This document shows, in pieces, positions 8,285 through 16,334 of a stretch of 39,747 nucleotides of DNA. Each line of letters starts with the position of its first letter. Position 1 is the stretch's first letter. The notes under the pieces were generated by a model that saw only the letters and a program-made list of their open reading frames with translations, was not told where the DNA came from and did no database searches. Position numbers and translations under genes: made by a program. The stretch is from Marine Group I thaumarchaeote (GTDB lineage Archaea; Thermoproteota; Nitrososphaeria; Nitrososphaerales; Nitrosopumilaceae), in contig JACATA010000010.1 of NCBI GenBank assembly GCA_013390375.1, positions 1-39,747 on the forward strand, given 5' to 3'.

Positions 8285-8785
8285 ATGGTTTTTTGGAGAA
8301 AGAAATCTATTATGATTGTAGAAATTACCACAGTGGCTTTAGTATTATCTTCAATTGCTGTAGTGTCTTTTTTACATACAGATGAACAGGCAACATCACA
8401 TCCATGCCCGGAAACACATAAGCTATTCTGTAATTCATTATTTGTGGATGCTGTATACGAACCAGAGAACAATATCGTTAAAATTACTTACAGTGACAAT
8501 TCTAAAATGACTAGCCTTGTTATTCTTGAGATTTTAGGTATGGAAGAAACGTTCCATAAAGAATTTTCACAACAATCATTTGTGGAAATTGTTCAATTTG
8601 ATTCTGCGCCAAAATATGGCTGGGCATCAATGCCAGTTGTGTTTTCTATAAATCATGAAGTACTTGGTAAGATTGAATTAAAAACTGAGATTCATCCATA
8701 TGATGAACCAAAGCCCAAAGTTATCTACAGTATAATCTGGCATTTTGAGCAGCGTTCTTTCATCGACCCAATGCACCAGCCATAG
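8285..8785 (+). CDS. Membrane-anchored protein of unknown function
   Basis: 166 residues. A basic start (FWRKK) precedes a hydrophobic segment at about 9-30, giving a signal anchor or signal peptide. The rest is a soluble, probably extracytoplasmic, beta-rich domain with a cysteine pair (CPETHKLFC, about 41-49) that could form a disulfide outside the cell. I recognise no family; proteins of this shape are common in ammonia-oxidising archaea. The start could also be the ATG at 8312, which would shorten the basic head. It follows the aminopeptidase by 28 bases and may be co-transcribed. Confidence 0.65.
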   Translation: MVFWRKKSIMIVEITTVALVLSSIAVVSFLHTDEQATSHPCPETHKLFCNSLFVDAVYEPENNIVKITYSDNSKMTSLVILEILGMEETFHKEFSQQSFVEIVQFDSAPKYGWASMPVVFSINHEVLGKIELKTEIHPYDEPKPKVIYSIIWHFEQRSFIDPMHQP

Positions 8786-8867
8786 TTGGAGTGGGGAAAA
8801 ATCCTGTTACTGGTCTTGCCGCGTAAATCAATAGATCTATAAGCTATTAGAGCCTCTATTTTCTAGA

Positions 8868-8942
8868 TTGGCTGAAGAATTTGTAAAATGGTGGAAAGGT
8901 CTTGGAGAAGACCTTGAAGAAGACATTGAAGCAAATTCCTGA
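8868..8942 (+). CDS. Candidate 24-residue peptide ORF
   Basis: TTG 8868 to TGA 8940-8942 would encode a 24-residue amphipathic acidic peptide beginning AEEFVKWWKGLGEDLEEDIE. A TATA-like ATCTATAAG at about 8833-8841 is spaced for transcription to start near the TTG. The same bases form a perfect 8-bp inverted repeat (8896-8915), so the signal may instead be a structured RNA or an operator. The non-ATG start and length make this a weak coding call. Confidence 0.25.
   Translation: MAEEFVKWWKGLGEDLEEDIEANS
8896..8915 (+). promoter_or_regulatory. Perfect 8-bp inverted repeat upstream of meaB
   Basis: AAGGTCTT (8896-8903) and AAGACCTT (8908-8915) are exact reverse complements around a GGAG loop. 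It sits about 100 bases before the meaB start. As RNA it would be a stable short hairpin. As DNA it is a candidate operator for the mutase operon. Confidence 0.4.
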
Positions 8943-9015
8943 GTGTATAGATATTAGTACAACCTAAAGGTCAAGGATAACCAATATTTATCGTAGAAAC
9001 AAAAGATAATTGTAC

Positions 9016-9933
9016 ATGGATATTACTTCTGATTTGAAAAAAGCAAAGCGTGGAGCAATCGCAAAGGCAATTTCAATTTTTGAAAACGACGAAAAAGAAT
9101 CAAGAAAATTAATTAAAAAAATATTCAAATCTTCTGGAAAGTCTGTAATCATAGGCATAACTGGACCAGCAGGAGCCGGAAAATCATCACTGATAGATAA
9201 AACTGTGATTAAATTGAAGAAATTGGGTATGAAACCTGCAGTACTGGCAATAGATCCTACCAGCCACATATCTGGCGGTGCAATACTTGGCGACAGGGTA
9301 CGAATGACAGAAGCAACAGATTCTGGAACATATATCAGAAGCATAGCATCCAGGGGTGCTACTGGAGCAATCTCAAGGTCAATACGGAACAGTATACGTG
9401 TACTGGAATATGCTGGATTTGATCCTATAATTATAGAGAGTGTTGGTGCAGGACAGACGGAAATAGAAATCTCTAACATAGCTGACATTACAGTGGTTGT
9501 ATTCAACCCACACACAGGAGATAGCATCCAAACCATAAAAGCAGGAATTACTGAAATTGGTGACATTTACCTTGTACATAAAAGTGACCTTGAAGGAGCA
9601 TCACAGTTATTTCAATCGGCTCAAGACTTTATTGGAACAGTAGAAAAAAACCCGCCAATTCTCAAGGTATCATCAAAGACTGAGGAGGGAATTTCTGAAT
9701 TTCTAGCAGAATTGAAAAAGCTCATAACAAAAAGAAGAAAAGAAAAAAAATTATCAGAAAAGCAAAAACTTTCCAAAGAACTTGATGATATTATTTTAAA
9801 TAATATTAACCGAAAAGTTGCAACAATGCTTCATTCAAGCAAATCCTACTCAGATTATCTTAAAAAAGTTCAAGACAGAAAGATGGATCCGTTTGAAGCT
9901 GCTGACAAAATATCTAATGGTATAGTAAAGTGA
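9016..9933 (+). CDS. meaB: MeaB-type GTPase, methylmalonyl-CoA mutase chaperone
   Basis: A G3E-family P-loop GTPase that guards cobalamin loading and protects methylmalonyl-CoA mutase from inactivation. The Walker A motif GPAGAGKS is at about 50-57, followed by the family segment VLAIDPTSHISGGAILGDR, then ESVGAGQTE, and HKSD in the guanine-specificity position. At 305 residues it is a normal length. ATG 9016 is preferred over the TTG at 9010 because it has the usual short N-terminus and lies about 28 bases after a TATTTA element. It is followed four bases later by the mutase large subunit, which fits the chaperone role. Confidence 0.95.
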   Translation: MDITSDLKKAKRGAIAKAISIFENDEKESRKLIKKIFKSSGKSVIIGITGPAGAGKSSLIDKTVIKLKKLGMKPAVLAIDPTSHISGGAILGDRVRMTEATDSGTYIRSIASRGATGAISRSIRNSIRVLEYAGFDPIIIESVGAGQTEIEISNIADITVVVFNPHTGDSIQTIKAGITEIGDIYLVHKSDLEGASQLFQSAQDFIGTVEKNPPILKVSSKTEEGISEFLAELKKLITKRRKEKKLSEKQKLSKELDDIILNNINRKVATMLHSSKSYSDYLKKVQDRKMDPFEAADKISNGIVK

Positions 9934-9937
9934 TTGT

Positions 9938-11521
9938 ATGGAAAAGAAGAAAGCAAAAACCAATGAATTTGTAACAGATTCTAATATACCTGTTAAACCA
10001 ATTTATAACCAATCAAAAAATTCAAAGGAAAGTCCTGGTAAGTATCCATTTACACGCGGAATTCATTCTGGAATGTATCGTGATAGACTCTGGACGATGC
10101 GTCAATATTCTGGCTTTGGAGATGCGGCACAGTCAAACAAACGTTACAAATTCATGCTAGATAGTGGTCAGACTGGTCTTTCAATGGCTTTTGATTTACC
10201 TACGCAAATTGGTCATGATCCTGATTCATCACATGCTGAAGGTGAGGTTGGCAAAGTGGGTGTATCAATTGCGTCACTAAAAGATATGCAAACTGCATTC
10301 AACGGAATCAATCTAGGAAAGGTTTCAACGTCTATGACAATTAACGCCACGGCATCTACGCTTCTAGCATATTATATTGCTGTAGGAAAGTTACAGGGAA
10401 TTTCAAGTAAAGAACTTAGAGGCACAACTCAAAATGACATATTGAAAGAATATGTTGCTAGAAATACATACATCTATCCGCCACAGCCATCTATGAGATT
10501 AATAGGTGACATGATTGATTACTGTGCAAAAAATGTACCACAGTGGTATCCAATTTCAATCTCAGGTTACCATATGCGTGAAGCTGGAGCAACTGCAGTT
10601 CAGGAAATTGCGTTTACAATTGCAAATGGAATTGAATATATTCAAACATGCATAGACCGCGGATTAAAGATTGATGATTTTGCACCCAGACTTTCCTTTT
10701 TCTTTTGTTGTACTATAGAATTTTTTGAAGAGGTTGCAAAGTTTAGAACTGCAAGAAAAGTATACGCAAAAATCCTAAAGGAAAGATTTCATGCAAAGAA
10801 TCCTAAATCTTTACAACTTAGATTTCATACTCAGACAAGTGGTGAATCATTAACAGCACAGCAACCTGACAATAATATTGTTCGTGTGGCAGTACAAGCA
10901 ATGGCTGCAGTTCTTGGCGGAACACAGTCACTTCATACAAATTCGAAGGATGAGGCATTAGCACTTCCATCACAAGAGGCTGCAAAGATTGCATTGCGAA
11001 CACAACAAATTATTGGGTATGAAAGTGGAATAACAAAGACAGTTGATCCAATGGCTGGGTCTTATTACATGGAATCGCTTTGTGATGAGATTGAAGAACA
11101 AACATTGAGTTATCTCAAAAAAATTGATAAGATGGGTGGTGCACTTGGGGCAATTGAGAAAGGATTTTTCCAATCAGAAATTAGGCAAAACGCATACCGA
11201 CTCAAGAAAGAAGTTGATAGCAATGAGCGCATACTAGTGGGTGTTAACAAATTTGACGAGAAATCTGAGAAGAAACAGAATCTACTAAGAATAGGTGATT
11301 CACTAGGAAAAAAGCAGGAAAGAGCAATAAAGCAACTTAGAAAGTCACGAGATAATAAAAAAACAGAATATGCCTTATCAAAAATGCAAAAGGCAGCTGA
11401 AACTGACAAAAACTTGATGCCATTTATTTTGGATGCTGTACTGGTCAATGCTACAACAGGTGAGATTAGCAATACATTCAGGGAGGTTTTTGGTGAGTAT
11501 AGACCAAAGGAGGTGTTCTGA
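9938..11521 (+). CDS. mcmA1: Methylmalonyl-CoA mutase, large (substrate-binding) subunit
   Basis: A 527-residue TIM-barrel subunit that holds the acyl-CoA. Family signatures include GLSMAFDLPTQIGHDPD (about 78-94), TMTINATAS, YPISISGYHMREAGATA, the LHTNSKDEALALPS region and TVDPMAGSYY. The B12-binding domain is absent, as expected for the split archaeal form, and is supplied by the gene at 5258-5680. With the epimerase immediately downstream it carries methylmalonyl-CoA to succinyl-CoA in the autotrophic cycle. It starts 4 bases after meaB, and its TGA overlaps the ATG of the epimerase by one base. Confidence 0.97.
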   Translation: MEKKKAKTNEFVTDSNIPVKPIYNQSKNSKESPGKYPFTRGIHSGMYRDRLWTMRQYSGFGDAAQSNKRYKFMLDSGQTGLSMAFDLPTQIGHDPDSSHAEGEVGKVGVSIASLKDMQTAFNGINLGKVSTSMTINATASTLLAYYIAVGKLQGISSKELRGTTQNDILKEYVARNTYIYPPQPSMRLIGDMIDYCAKNVPQWYPISISGYHMREAGATAVQEIAFTIANGIEYIQTCIDRGLKIDDFAPRLSFFFCCTIEFFEEVAKFRTARKVYAKILKERFHAKNPKSLQLRFHTQTSGESLTAQQPDNNIVRVAVQAMAAVLGGTQSLHTNSKDEALALPSQEAAKIALRTQQIIGYESGITKTVDPMAGSYYMESLCDEIEEQTLSYLKKIDKMGGALGAIEKGFFQSEIRQNAYRLKKEVDSNERILVGVNKFDEKSEKKQNLLRIGDSLGKKQERAIKQLRKSRDNKKTEYALSKMQKAAETDKNLMPFILDAVLVNATTGEISNTFREVFGEYRPKEVF

Positions 11522-11913
11522 TGAAAATAAACCATGTTGCAATTGCGGTAGAAAACGTTGAGGATGCTGCCAAGGCTTACCAGGACGCACTTGATATCAA
11601 GAGTGTTGAATTTGAAACCGTAGAATCTGAGGGGGTCAAAGTTGCTATCCTACACCTAGAAAATGCTAACATAGAACTCATGGAACCTACAAATGATTCA
11701 AGTCCAATAAAGAAATTTTTAGAAAAACGCGGAAGCGGACTACATCATATAGCACTTGAGACACCAGACATAGAAGGTGAAGTTTCTAGGATGGAAGGAT
11801 GTGGTATACAATTCCTAGGAAAAATTCGAGATGGATCTGCTGGAACCAAAGTTACATTCATTCATCCAAAATCTCTTAAGGGTGTTTTAACAGAGCTCTG
11901 TTCCAATGGATAG
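11521..11913 (+). CDS. mce: Methylmalonyl-CoA epimerase
   Basis: A 130-residue vicinal-oxygen-chelate protein made of two beta-alpha-beta-beta-beta modules. It interconverts (S)- and (R)-methylmalonyl-CoA so the mutase receives its substrate. Metal ligands are visible as His4 in KINHVAIAVE, His in GLHHIALE near residue 78, and the C-terminal LTELC glutamate. Length and motif order match the family. Translation is coupled to the upstream mutase gene by a one-base overlap, and the next ORF begins inside its last codons. Confidence 0.95.
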   Translation: MKINHVAIAVENVEDAAKAYQDALDIKSVEFETVESEGVKVAILHLENANIELMEPTNDSSPIKKFLEKRGSGLHHIALETPDIEGEVSRMEGCGIQFLGKIRDGSAGTKVTFIHPKSLKGVLTELCSNG

Positions 11914-12151
11914 ATGTGGTAGTGGTACTGCATACCGTCATGGAAAAACATACGAGGAATGCAAACAGTTAGCTGAGGATTTTACTGCTCAACTAAAGCC
12001 AAAAATTGATGAAAATGGTAAACTAATGTGGTCATCCCTATTGGAAACTGTAAATCATGACGAATTGGTATACAAGCTTACCCTCAAATATCTTAGACGA
12101 GATGGATATGATATAGGGAATCGCGATAACCCTGAAATAAAAAAACTTTGA
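11906..12151 (+). CDS. Conserved-looking 81-aa protein, function unknown
   Basis: Starts eight bases inside the epimerase gene, the typical overlap of a co-translated cistron. The 81-residue product is mixed alpha-helical, rich in charged residues, with two cysteines near the N-terminus (DRCGSG, EECKQ) and a basic KYLRRDGYDIGN segment at 63-74. I recognise no domain. Its position at the end of the meaB-mcmA1-mce operon suggests a role linked to the mutase pathway, but that is inference only. It converges with the regulator gene ending at 12157. Confidence 0.7.
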   Translation: MDRCGSGTAYRHGKTYEECKQLAEDFTAQLKPKIDENGKLMWSSLLETVNHDELVYKLTLKYLRRDGYDIGNRDNPEIKKL

Positions 12152-12156
12152 TGGTC

Positions 12157-12693
12157 TTACATCATTTTTAGCAAGTCTGATGAAGTGATTATTCCTACAA
12201 TTTTAGAATTTTTTTCCACAAGAACACAACCAGAAATTCTAGTTAATTGCGAAAGGGCGTTTGCAGGGAATTCAAAATCAATTACAGGTGGTTTTGGGTT
12301 CATTACATTTTTAATTTTGGTGTCTTTACGTTCTGTGTATTCATTAACAATATCAATAGTGATTAGTCCTTTTAGTCCATCCTCATCAAAAATTGGTATC
12401 TGATCAATTGTTTTTTCATGCATTTTTTTTCCTGCATCGCGAACCGTGTTACTAGGTGCCAGTCTAATTATTTTTCCACTGCAGATGTCTCCTGCATTGC
12501 GTGTTGATGTTTGGCCCTCAAGTTTTGCCAAACTTTCAAATATTTTTTTTGCAGTATCGTATGACGGCTTGCATCTTCCTGATTCTATCTGGTTTATCAT
12601 GGATGTACTAACACCAGTCATACCCGCTAACTTTTTCTGAGTTAGGTGGAGTTTCTGCCGTTCTTCCTTTATGGTCTCCAGTCTCGGCAGCAT
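12157..12693 (-). CDS. HTH (XRE-type) regulator with paired CBS domains
   Basis: Residues 5-60 form a Cro/C1-type helix-turn-helix (QKKLAGMTGVSTSMINQIES). After a short linker, two CBS motifs follow (about 65-120 and 125-178; GLITIDIVNEYTERK and the C-terminal VGIITSSDLLKM). CBS pairs usually bind AMP, ATP or S-adenosylmethionine, so this is probably a DNA-binding sensor of energy or methyl status. It lies between the mutase operon and PPDK. The upstream sequence holds a TTTATAAT box about 27 bases before the ATG plus short AACTTAA-type repeats that could be an autoregulatory site. Confidence 0.88.
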   Translation of the reverse strand: MLPRLETIKEERQKLHLTQKKLAGMTGVSTSMINQIESGRCKPSYDTAKKIFESLAKLEGQTSTRNAGDICSGKIIRLAPSNTVRDAGKKMHEKTIDQIPIFDEDGLKGLITIDIVNEYTERKDTKIKNVMNPKPPVIDFEFPANALSQLTRISGCVLVEKNSKIVGIITSSDLLKMM

Positions 12694-12751
12694 GAAATAA
12701 TTAACTTAATTTTGATTATAAAAATTTTAGTATTACTTAACTAAGTTTTTT

Positions 12752-15352
12752 TTATTTTTTGTTGATTGCAGCCTGAGCAGCAGCAACAATTGCTACTGGG
12801 ATTCTAAACGGTGATGCACTAACATATGAAATGTCTGCAGAGTGACAAAATCTGATTGAATCTGGATCACCACCATGCTCGCCGCAAATTCCTATTTCCA
12901 AATCACTTTTGATTTTTCTTCCACGTGAAACTGCGATATTCATTAGATTTCCTACACCATTTTCATCGATTGATTGGAATGGACTTATTTCTAGAATTTC
13001 CTTTTTCTTATATTCTTCCAGAAACTTGCTTTCTGCATCTTCCCTGCTAAAGCTAAAGACAGCTTGTGTTAGGTCATTTGTTCCAAAGCTGAAGAACTCG
13101 GCAGTCTTTGCTAATTCATCTGATGTTAAACATGCGCGAACGACTTCCAACATTGTTCCAAAATTTATTTTAAATTTAGTCCTGTATTTCTTTTCTATAT
13201 CTGATTTTACATTATCATAAATTGATTTGATGTGATTGAGCTCCTCAATGCTACCAACTTGCGGTATCATGATTTGTGGTTTCGCATCGATCTTTTTCTT
13301 TACAAGTTTTGCTGTTGCCTCAAAGACTGCTCTGATCTGCATTTCATAAATTTCTGGGTATGTAATTCCAAGCCTGACGCCACGGTGTCCCATCATCGGG
13401 TTAACTTCCTCTAGCTCTTTGGCTCTAGCCAAAACTTTCTTATTTTTTGAAGATGGTAAAAATTCATGTAATGGCGGATCAAACAATCGTATAGTCACCT
13501 TGTAACCTTCCATTGCTTTTAGGATTTGTACAAAGTCATCTTTCAGCAGAGGTAAAAGTTTCTTCAACACTTCTTTCCTTTGGTTTACATCTCTTGCCAT
13601 AATCATATCCACAAAAATTCCTTGTCTGTCAGCTGCGTTAAACATTCGTTCAGTTCTGCATAGACCTATTCCTTCTGCACCATACTTTCTTGCTCGTTTT
13701 GCATCATCTGGTGTATCTGCATTTGCACGTACACCAAGACGTTTTGTTTTTTGCGCCCATGATAGAAGAATTGGCCATTCCATAGGTATTTTTGGTTTGA
13801 TTGTGGGAACTTCGCCAACGAAAACGTTACCAGAACTCCCATCAATTGTTATTGGATCTCCTTCTCGAATAGTTATTCCATCAGCCATACACTTTTTTCT
13901 TTCATAATCAACTTTCAATTTACCGCATCCTACAACACATGGTTTTCCCATGCTTCTAGCTACTAATGCTGCATGTGATGATTTTCCGCCTTCACTCGTC
14001 AAGATTCCTCTCGATGGAAAAAATGCTGGTACATCTTCCGGTTTGGTTACTTTTCTGACTAGAATAATCTTAAGTTTAGGATTGGCAGCGCACATATCTA
14101 TTGCTCTTCTGACATCAAAAACAGCTATACCATTTGCAGCACCAGGCGCAGCATTGATTCCTTTTGCAAGCTTCACAAATTTTTTTACCTCCTTTTTATC
14201 AATTATTGGATGTAGTAACTCTTCCAATTGTTCTGCAGGTATCCTAGTCAGAGCTTTATTTTTACTGATGAATTTTTCTTTAACAAAGTCTACCGAAGTT
14301 TTACACCATGCAAATGCAGTCATTTTTGCTGCCCTTGTTTGTAAAAGATAGAATTTGCCTTGTTCAATTGTAAATTCAATGTCTTGTACTTCTCTAAAAT
14401 GTGTCTCTAATTTTTTGCATGCCTTGTCTAATTCATTATATAATTTTGGCATTTCGTTTCGAAGTTTTAAAATAGCCTTTCCGGTTCTTATCCCAGCAAC
14501 CACGTCTTCACCTTGTGCATTTATGAGATATTCACCTGATAGTTCGTTAGTGCCATCAGTTTCATTTCTTGTAAATACCACACCAGTTGCACTATCATTT
14601 CCCATGTTTCCAAATACCATTGTTTGAACATTTACAGCAGTTCCATTTGCAATGTCTTTTGAAATCTTATTCTTTTCTCTGTATACAATGGCTCTTTCAC
14701 CCATCCAACTCTTGAAGACAGCTTCAATTGCTAATTGCAATTGTTCGTTTGGGCTTGTTGGAAACTTCCGTTTAGTGTGCTTTTCACAAATTTTTTTATA
14801 TTCAGTGACGATTCTTTTAAGTGAGTTAACATCAAGTTCGCTATCATCTTTTGCTCTCTGTTTTTTCTTTGCTGCATCTAAAACATCATCAAATTTTTCA
14901 TCCTTAACACCGAATACAACCTTTCCAAAAAGTTGGATAAATCTTCTGTAGGAATCCCAGGCAAATCTTGGGTTGTTTGTTTTTTTTGCTAAACCAAGAA
15001 CAGTTTGATCATTTAGACCTAGATTAAGAATAGTATCCATCATTCCAGGCATCGAGATAGCAGCACCAGATCTAACCGAAACTAGCAATGGATTAACACT
15101 AGAATTCCATTTTTTACCAGTCTTTTTTTCAATTTTTGAGATATTCTTACTAACTTCTACCATGAGATTTTTTGGAAGACGTTTTTTATTTTTATAATAA
15201 TTATTACAGACTTCAGTAGTAATTGTAAATCCAGACGAGACAGGAAGTTTGAGTCTTGTCATTTCACTTAAGCCGGCACCCTTACCACCTAGCAGCATTC
15301 TGTTTTTGCTGTTTGCATCCTCAAACGCATAGATCGATTTCACTGCTATCAC
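12752..15352 (-). CDS. ppdK: Pyruvate, phosphate dikinase
   Basis: Interconverts pyruvate, ATP and phosphate with PEP, AMP and pyrophosphate; in an autotroph it feeds PEP to gluconeogenesis. Order: ATP-grasp nucleotide-binding domain (about 1-340, starting LLGGKGAGLSEM), swivelling phosphohistidine domain with GGKSSHAALVARSMGKPC, then the PEP/pyruvate barrel with the catalytic cysteine in GICGEHGGDP near the C-terminus. 866 residues is close to bacterial and plant enzymes. GTG 15352 is used as the start; GTG 15343 is possible. It is the last gene of a minus-strand run, 29 bases after tpiA. Confidence 0.96.
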   Translation of the reverse strand: MIAVKSIYAFEDANSKNRMLLGGKGAGLSEMTRLKLPVSSGFTITTEVCNNYYKNKKRLPKNLMVEVSKNISKIEKKTGKKWNSSVNPLLVSVRSGAAISMPGMMDTILNLGLNDQTVLGLAKKTNNPRFAWDSYRRFIQLFGKVVFGVKDEKFDDVLDAAKKKQRAKDDSELDVNSLKRIVTEYKKICEKHTKRKFPTSPNEQLQLAIEAVFKSWMGERAIVYREKNKISKDIANGTAVNVQTMVFGNMGNDSATGVVFTRNETDGTNELSGEYLINAQGEDVVAGIRTGKAILKLRNEMPKLYNELDKACKKLETHFREVQDIEFTIEQGKFYLLQTRAAKMTAFAWCKTSVDFVKEKFISKNKALTRIPAEQLEELLHPIIDKKEVKKFVKLAKGINAAPGAANGIAVFDVRRAIDMCAANPKLKIILVRKVTKPEDVPAFFPSRGILTSEGGKSSHAALVARSMGKPCVVGCGKLKVDYERKKCMADGITIREGDPITIDGSSGNVFVGEVPTIKPKIPMEWPILLSWAQKTKRLGVRANADTPDDAKRARKYGAEGIGLCRTERMFNAADRQGIFVDMIMARDVNQRKEVLKKLLPLLKDDFVQILKAMEGYKVTIRLFDPPLHEFLPSSKNKKVLARAKELEEVNPMMGHRGVRLGITYPEIYEMQIRAVFEATAKLVKKKIDAKPQIMIPQVGSIEELNHIKSIYDNVKSDIEKKYRTKFKINFGTMLEVVRACLTSDELAKTAEFFSFGTNDLTQAVFSFSREDAESKFLEEYKKKEILEISPFQSIDENGVGNLMNIAVSRGRKIKSDLEIGICGEHGGDPDSIRFCHSADISYVSASPFRIPVAIVAAAQAAINKK

Positions 15353-15381
15353 TTAGATTATCAAATCAAACTGAGCCGTTT

Positions 15382-16047
15382 TTAAAGGATTGCCTTAGCA
15401 AAGCCTTCAATATCTCTCTGCCAATTTCTGGATTTAACAATTCCACTTGCTACTAGAATGCCATGTGAGCCTAATTCAATTGCACGTTTAACATCCTTAT
15501 TCGTTACAATTCCCGCACCACAAAGAAGCTTTGTTGAATTTTTTGCTTTTTTTACTACATGCAATGACTTTGTAATCAGTTCTGGTCTCTCATTTGAAAT
15601 TGCTCTGCCTGTACCAATCAATTCAGGTGGTTCGATTGCAATGTATGTAGGGTTTAGCTTTGCATATTTTTCTGCCTCACGTACATTTTTTACACAAACA
15701 ACAGTCTTCATTTTTAATTTTTTGAGTCTTTTAACTAGATTTGTAATTTCTTTTGGTGAAATTCTATGTTCACTGTGGTTAATCAATGCACCATTAACAT
15801 TAGATTTTTTTACAATTTCAGGAATCATATATCCAGTTGTACTTCCAACTTTGGCATCATCAAGATGCTGTGCAAACACAAGTAATTTTGATTTTTTTAT
15901 TGATGCTAATTGATGATGAGGTGGAGCTACAGCAATCGGAATCTTGTATTTTTTTGAAATTTTTTCTGCAATGTTTGCAAGCTTGTTAATTTTTTCACCA
16001 GAGATTTCATTATAGTTTTTACAGTTAATTATGAACATGTTATTCAC
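15382..16047 (-). CDS. tpiA: Triosephosphate isomerase
   Basis: Archaeal-type short TIM (221 residues against about 250 in bacteria). The catalytic lysine is in FIINCKNY, the histidine in ALINHSEHR, and the glutamate in YIAIEPPELIGTG, followed by the phosphate-binding loop LCGAGIVTNKD and GSHGILVASGIVKS. It interconverts dihydroxyacetone phosphate and glyceraldehyde 3-phosphate, here probably in gluconeogenesis together with the downstream PPDK. Its ATG overlaps the stop of the SemiSWEET gene (ATGA). A start three codons later (MFIIN) is possible. Confidence 0.95.
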   Translation of the reverse strand: MNNMFIINCKNYNEISGEKINKLANIAEKISKKYKIPIAVAPPHHQLASIKKSKLLVFAQHLDDAKVGSTTGYMIPEIVKKSNVNGALINHSEHRISPKEITNLVKRLKKLKMKTVVCVKNVREAEKYAKLNPTYIAIEPPELIGTGRAISNERPELITKSLHVVKKAKNSTKLLCGAGIVTNKDVKRAIELGSHGILVASGIVKSRNWQRDIEGFAKAIL

Positions 16048-16328
16048 TTGTTGTGTGTAGCTTTCTCATATTTTAGTTTCATAGATAATACAATCATTGT
16101 TAAAACCATTGCAGCCAGGTTAACACCCATAATGTAAACATCATCCAAAGCCATTCCGTAGATCAACCATAAAACTGCACCAGCAAAAATTAGGATCATT
16201 AGATATGACGAAATATCATTCAATCTTTTAGTTTTATAGCCTTTAACTATTTGTGGAACCCAGCCTGACAAGATTAAGATACCAGCAATGATACCAATCA
16301 CCCCCATCGTTGTTTCGTCTAATTCCAT
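16044..16328 (-). CDS. SemiSWEET / PQ-loop membrane protein
   Basis: A 94-residue protein with three membrane helices (about 8-28, 40-58, 64-84). The first helix ends in GWVPQIVKGYKTK, the PQ-loop that lets these half-transporters hinge. Such units dimerise into a pore for small sugars; the actual substrate in this organism is unknown. The size is the SemiSWEET norm. It is translated between DNA polymerase B (6 bases upstream) and triosephosphate isomerase (4-base overlap), an odd context for a transporter, so the operon gives little functional help apart from a link to carbohydrate metabolism. Confidence 0.85.
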   Translation of the reverse strand: MELDETTMGVIGIIAGILILSGWVPQIVKGYKTKRLNDISSYLMILIFAGAVLWLIYGMALDDVYIMGVNLAAMVLTMIVLSMKLKYEKATHNK

Positions 16329-16334
16329 TGTATT

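Noticed and set aside
8786-8867. GC-richer patch considered as a tRNA or other RNA gene
   Set aside because: No cloverleaf, T-loop or CCA-proximal stem could be built; the patch is only a few dozen bases.
8988-9566. 192-codon open frame on the minus strand opposite meaB
   Set aside because: It is antisense to a well-supported GTPase with intact motifs; its translation shows no family pattern and is a shadow of codon usage.
12752-12900. Possible loss of a catalytic cysteine in PPDK (YVSASPF where many enzymes have YVSCSPF)
   Set aside because: By analogy with the PEP-utilising enzyme I cysteine in GMCGE, the catalytic cysteine is the one in GICGEHGG, which is present. The alanine is at a different, non-catalytic position.
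15458-15913. 151-codon plus-strand frame opposite triosephosphate isomerase
   Set aside because: Catalytic residues of the isomerase are all on the other strand; this frame has no start context or motif.
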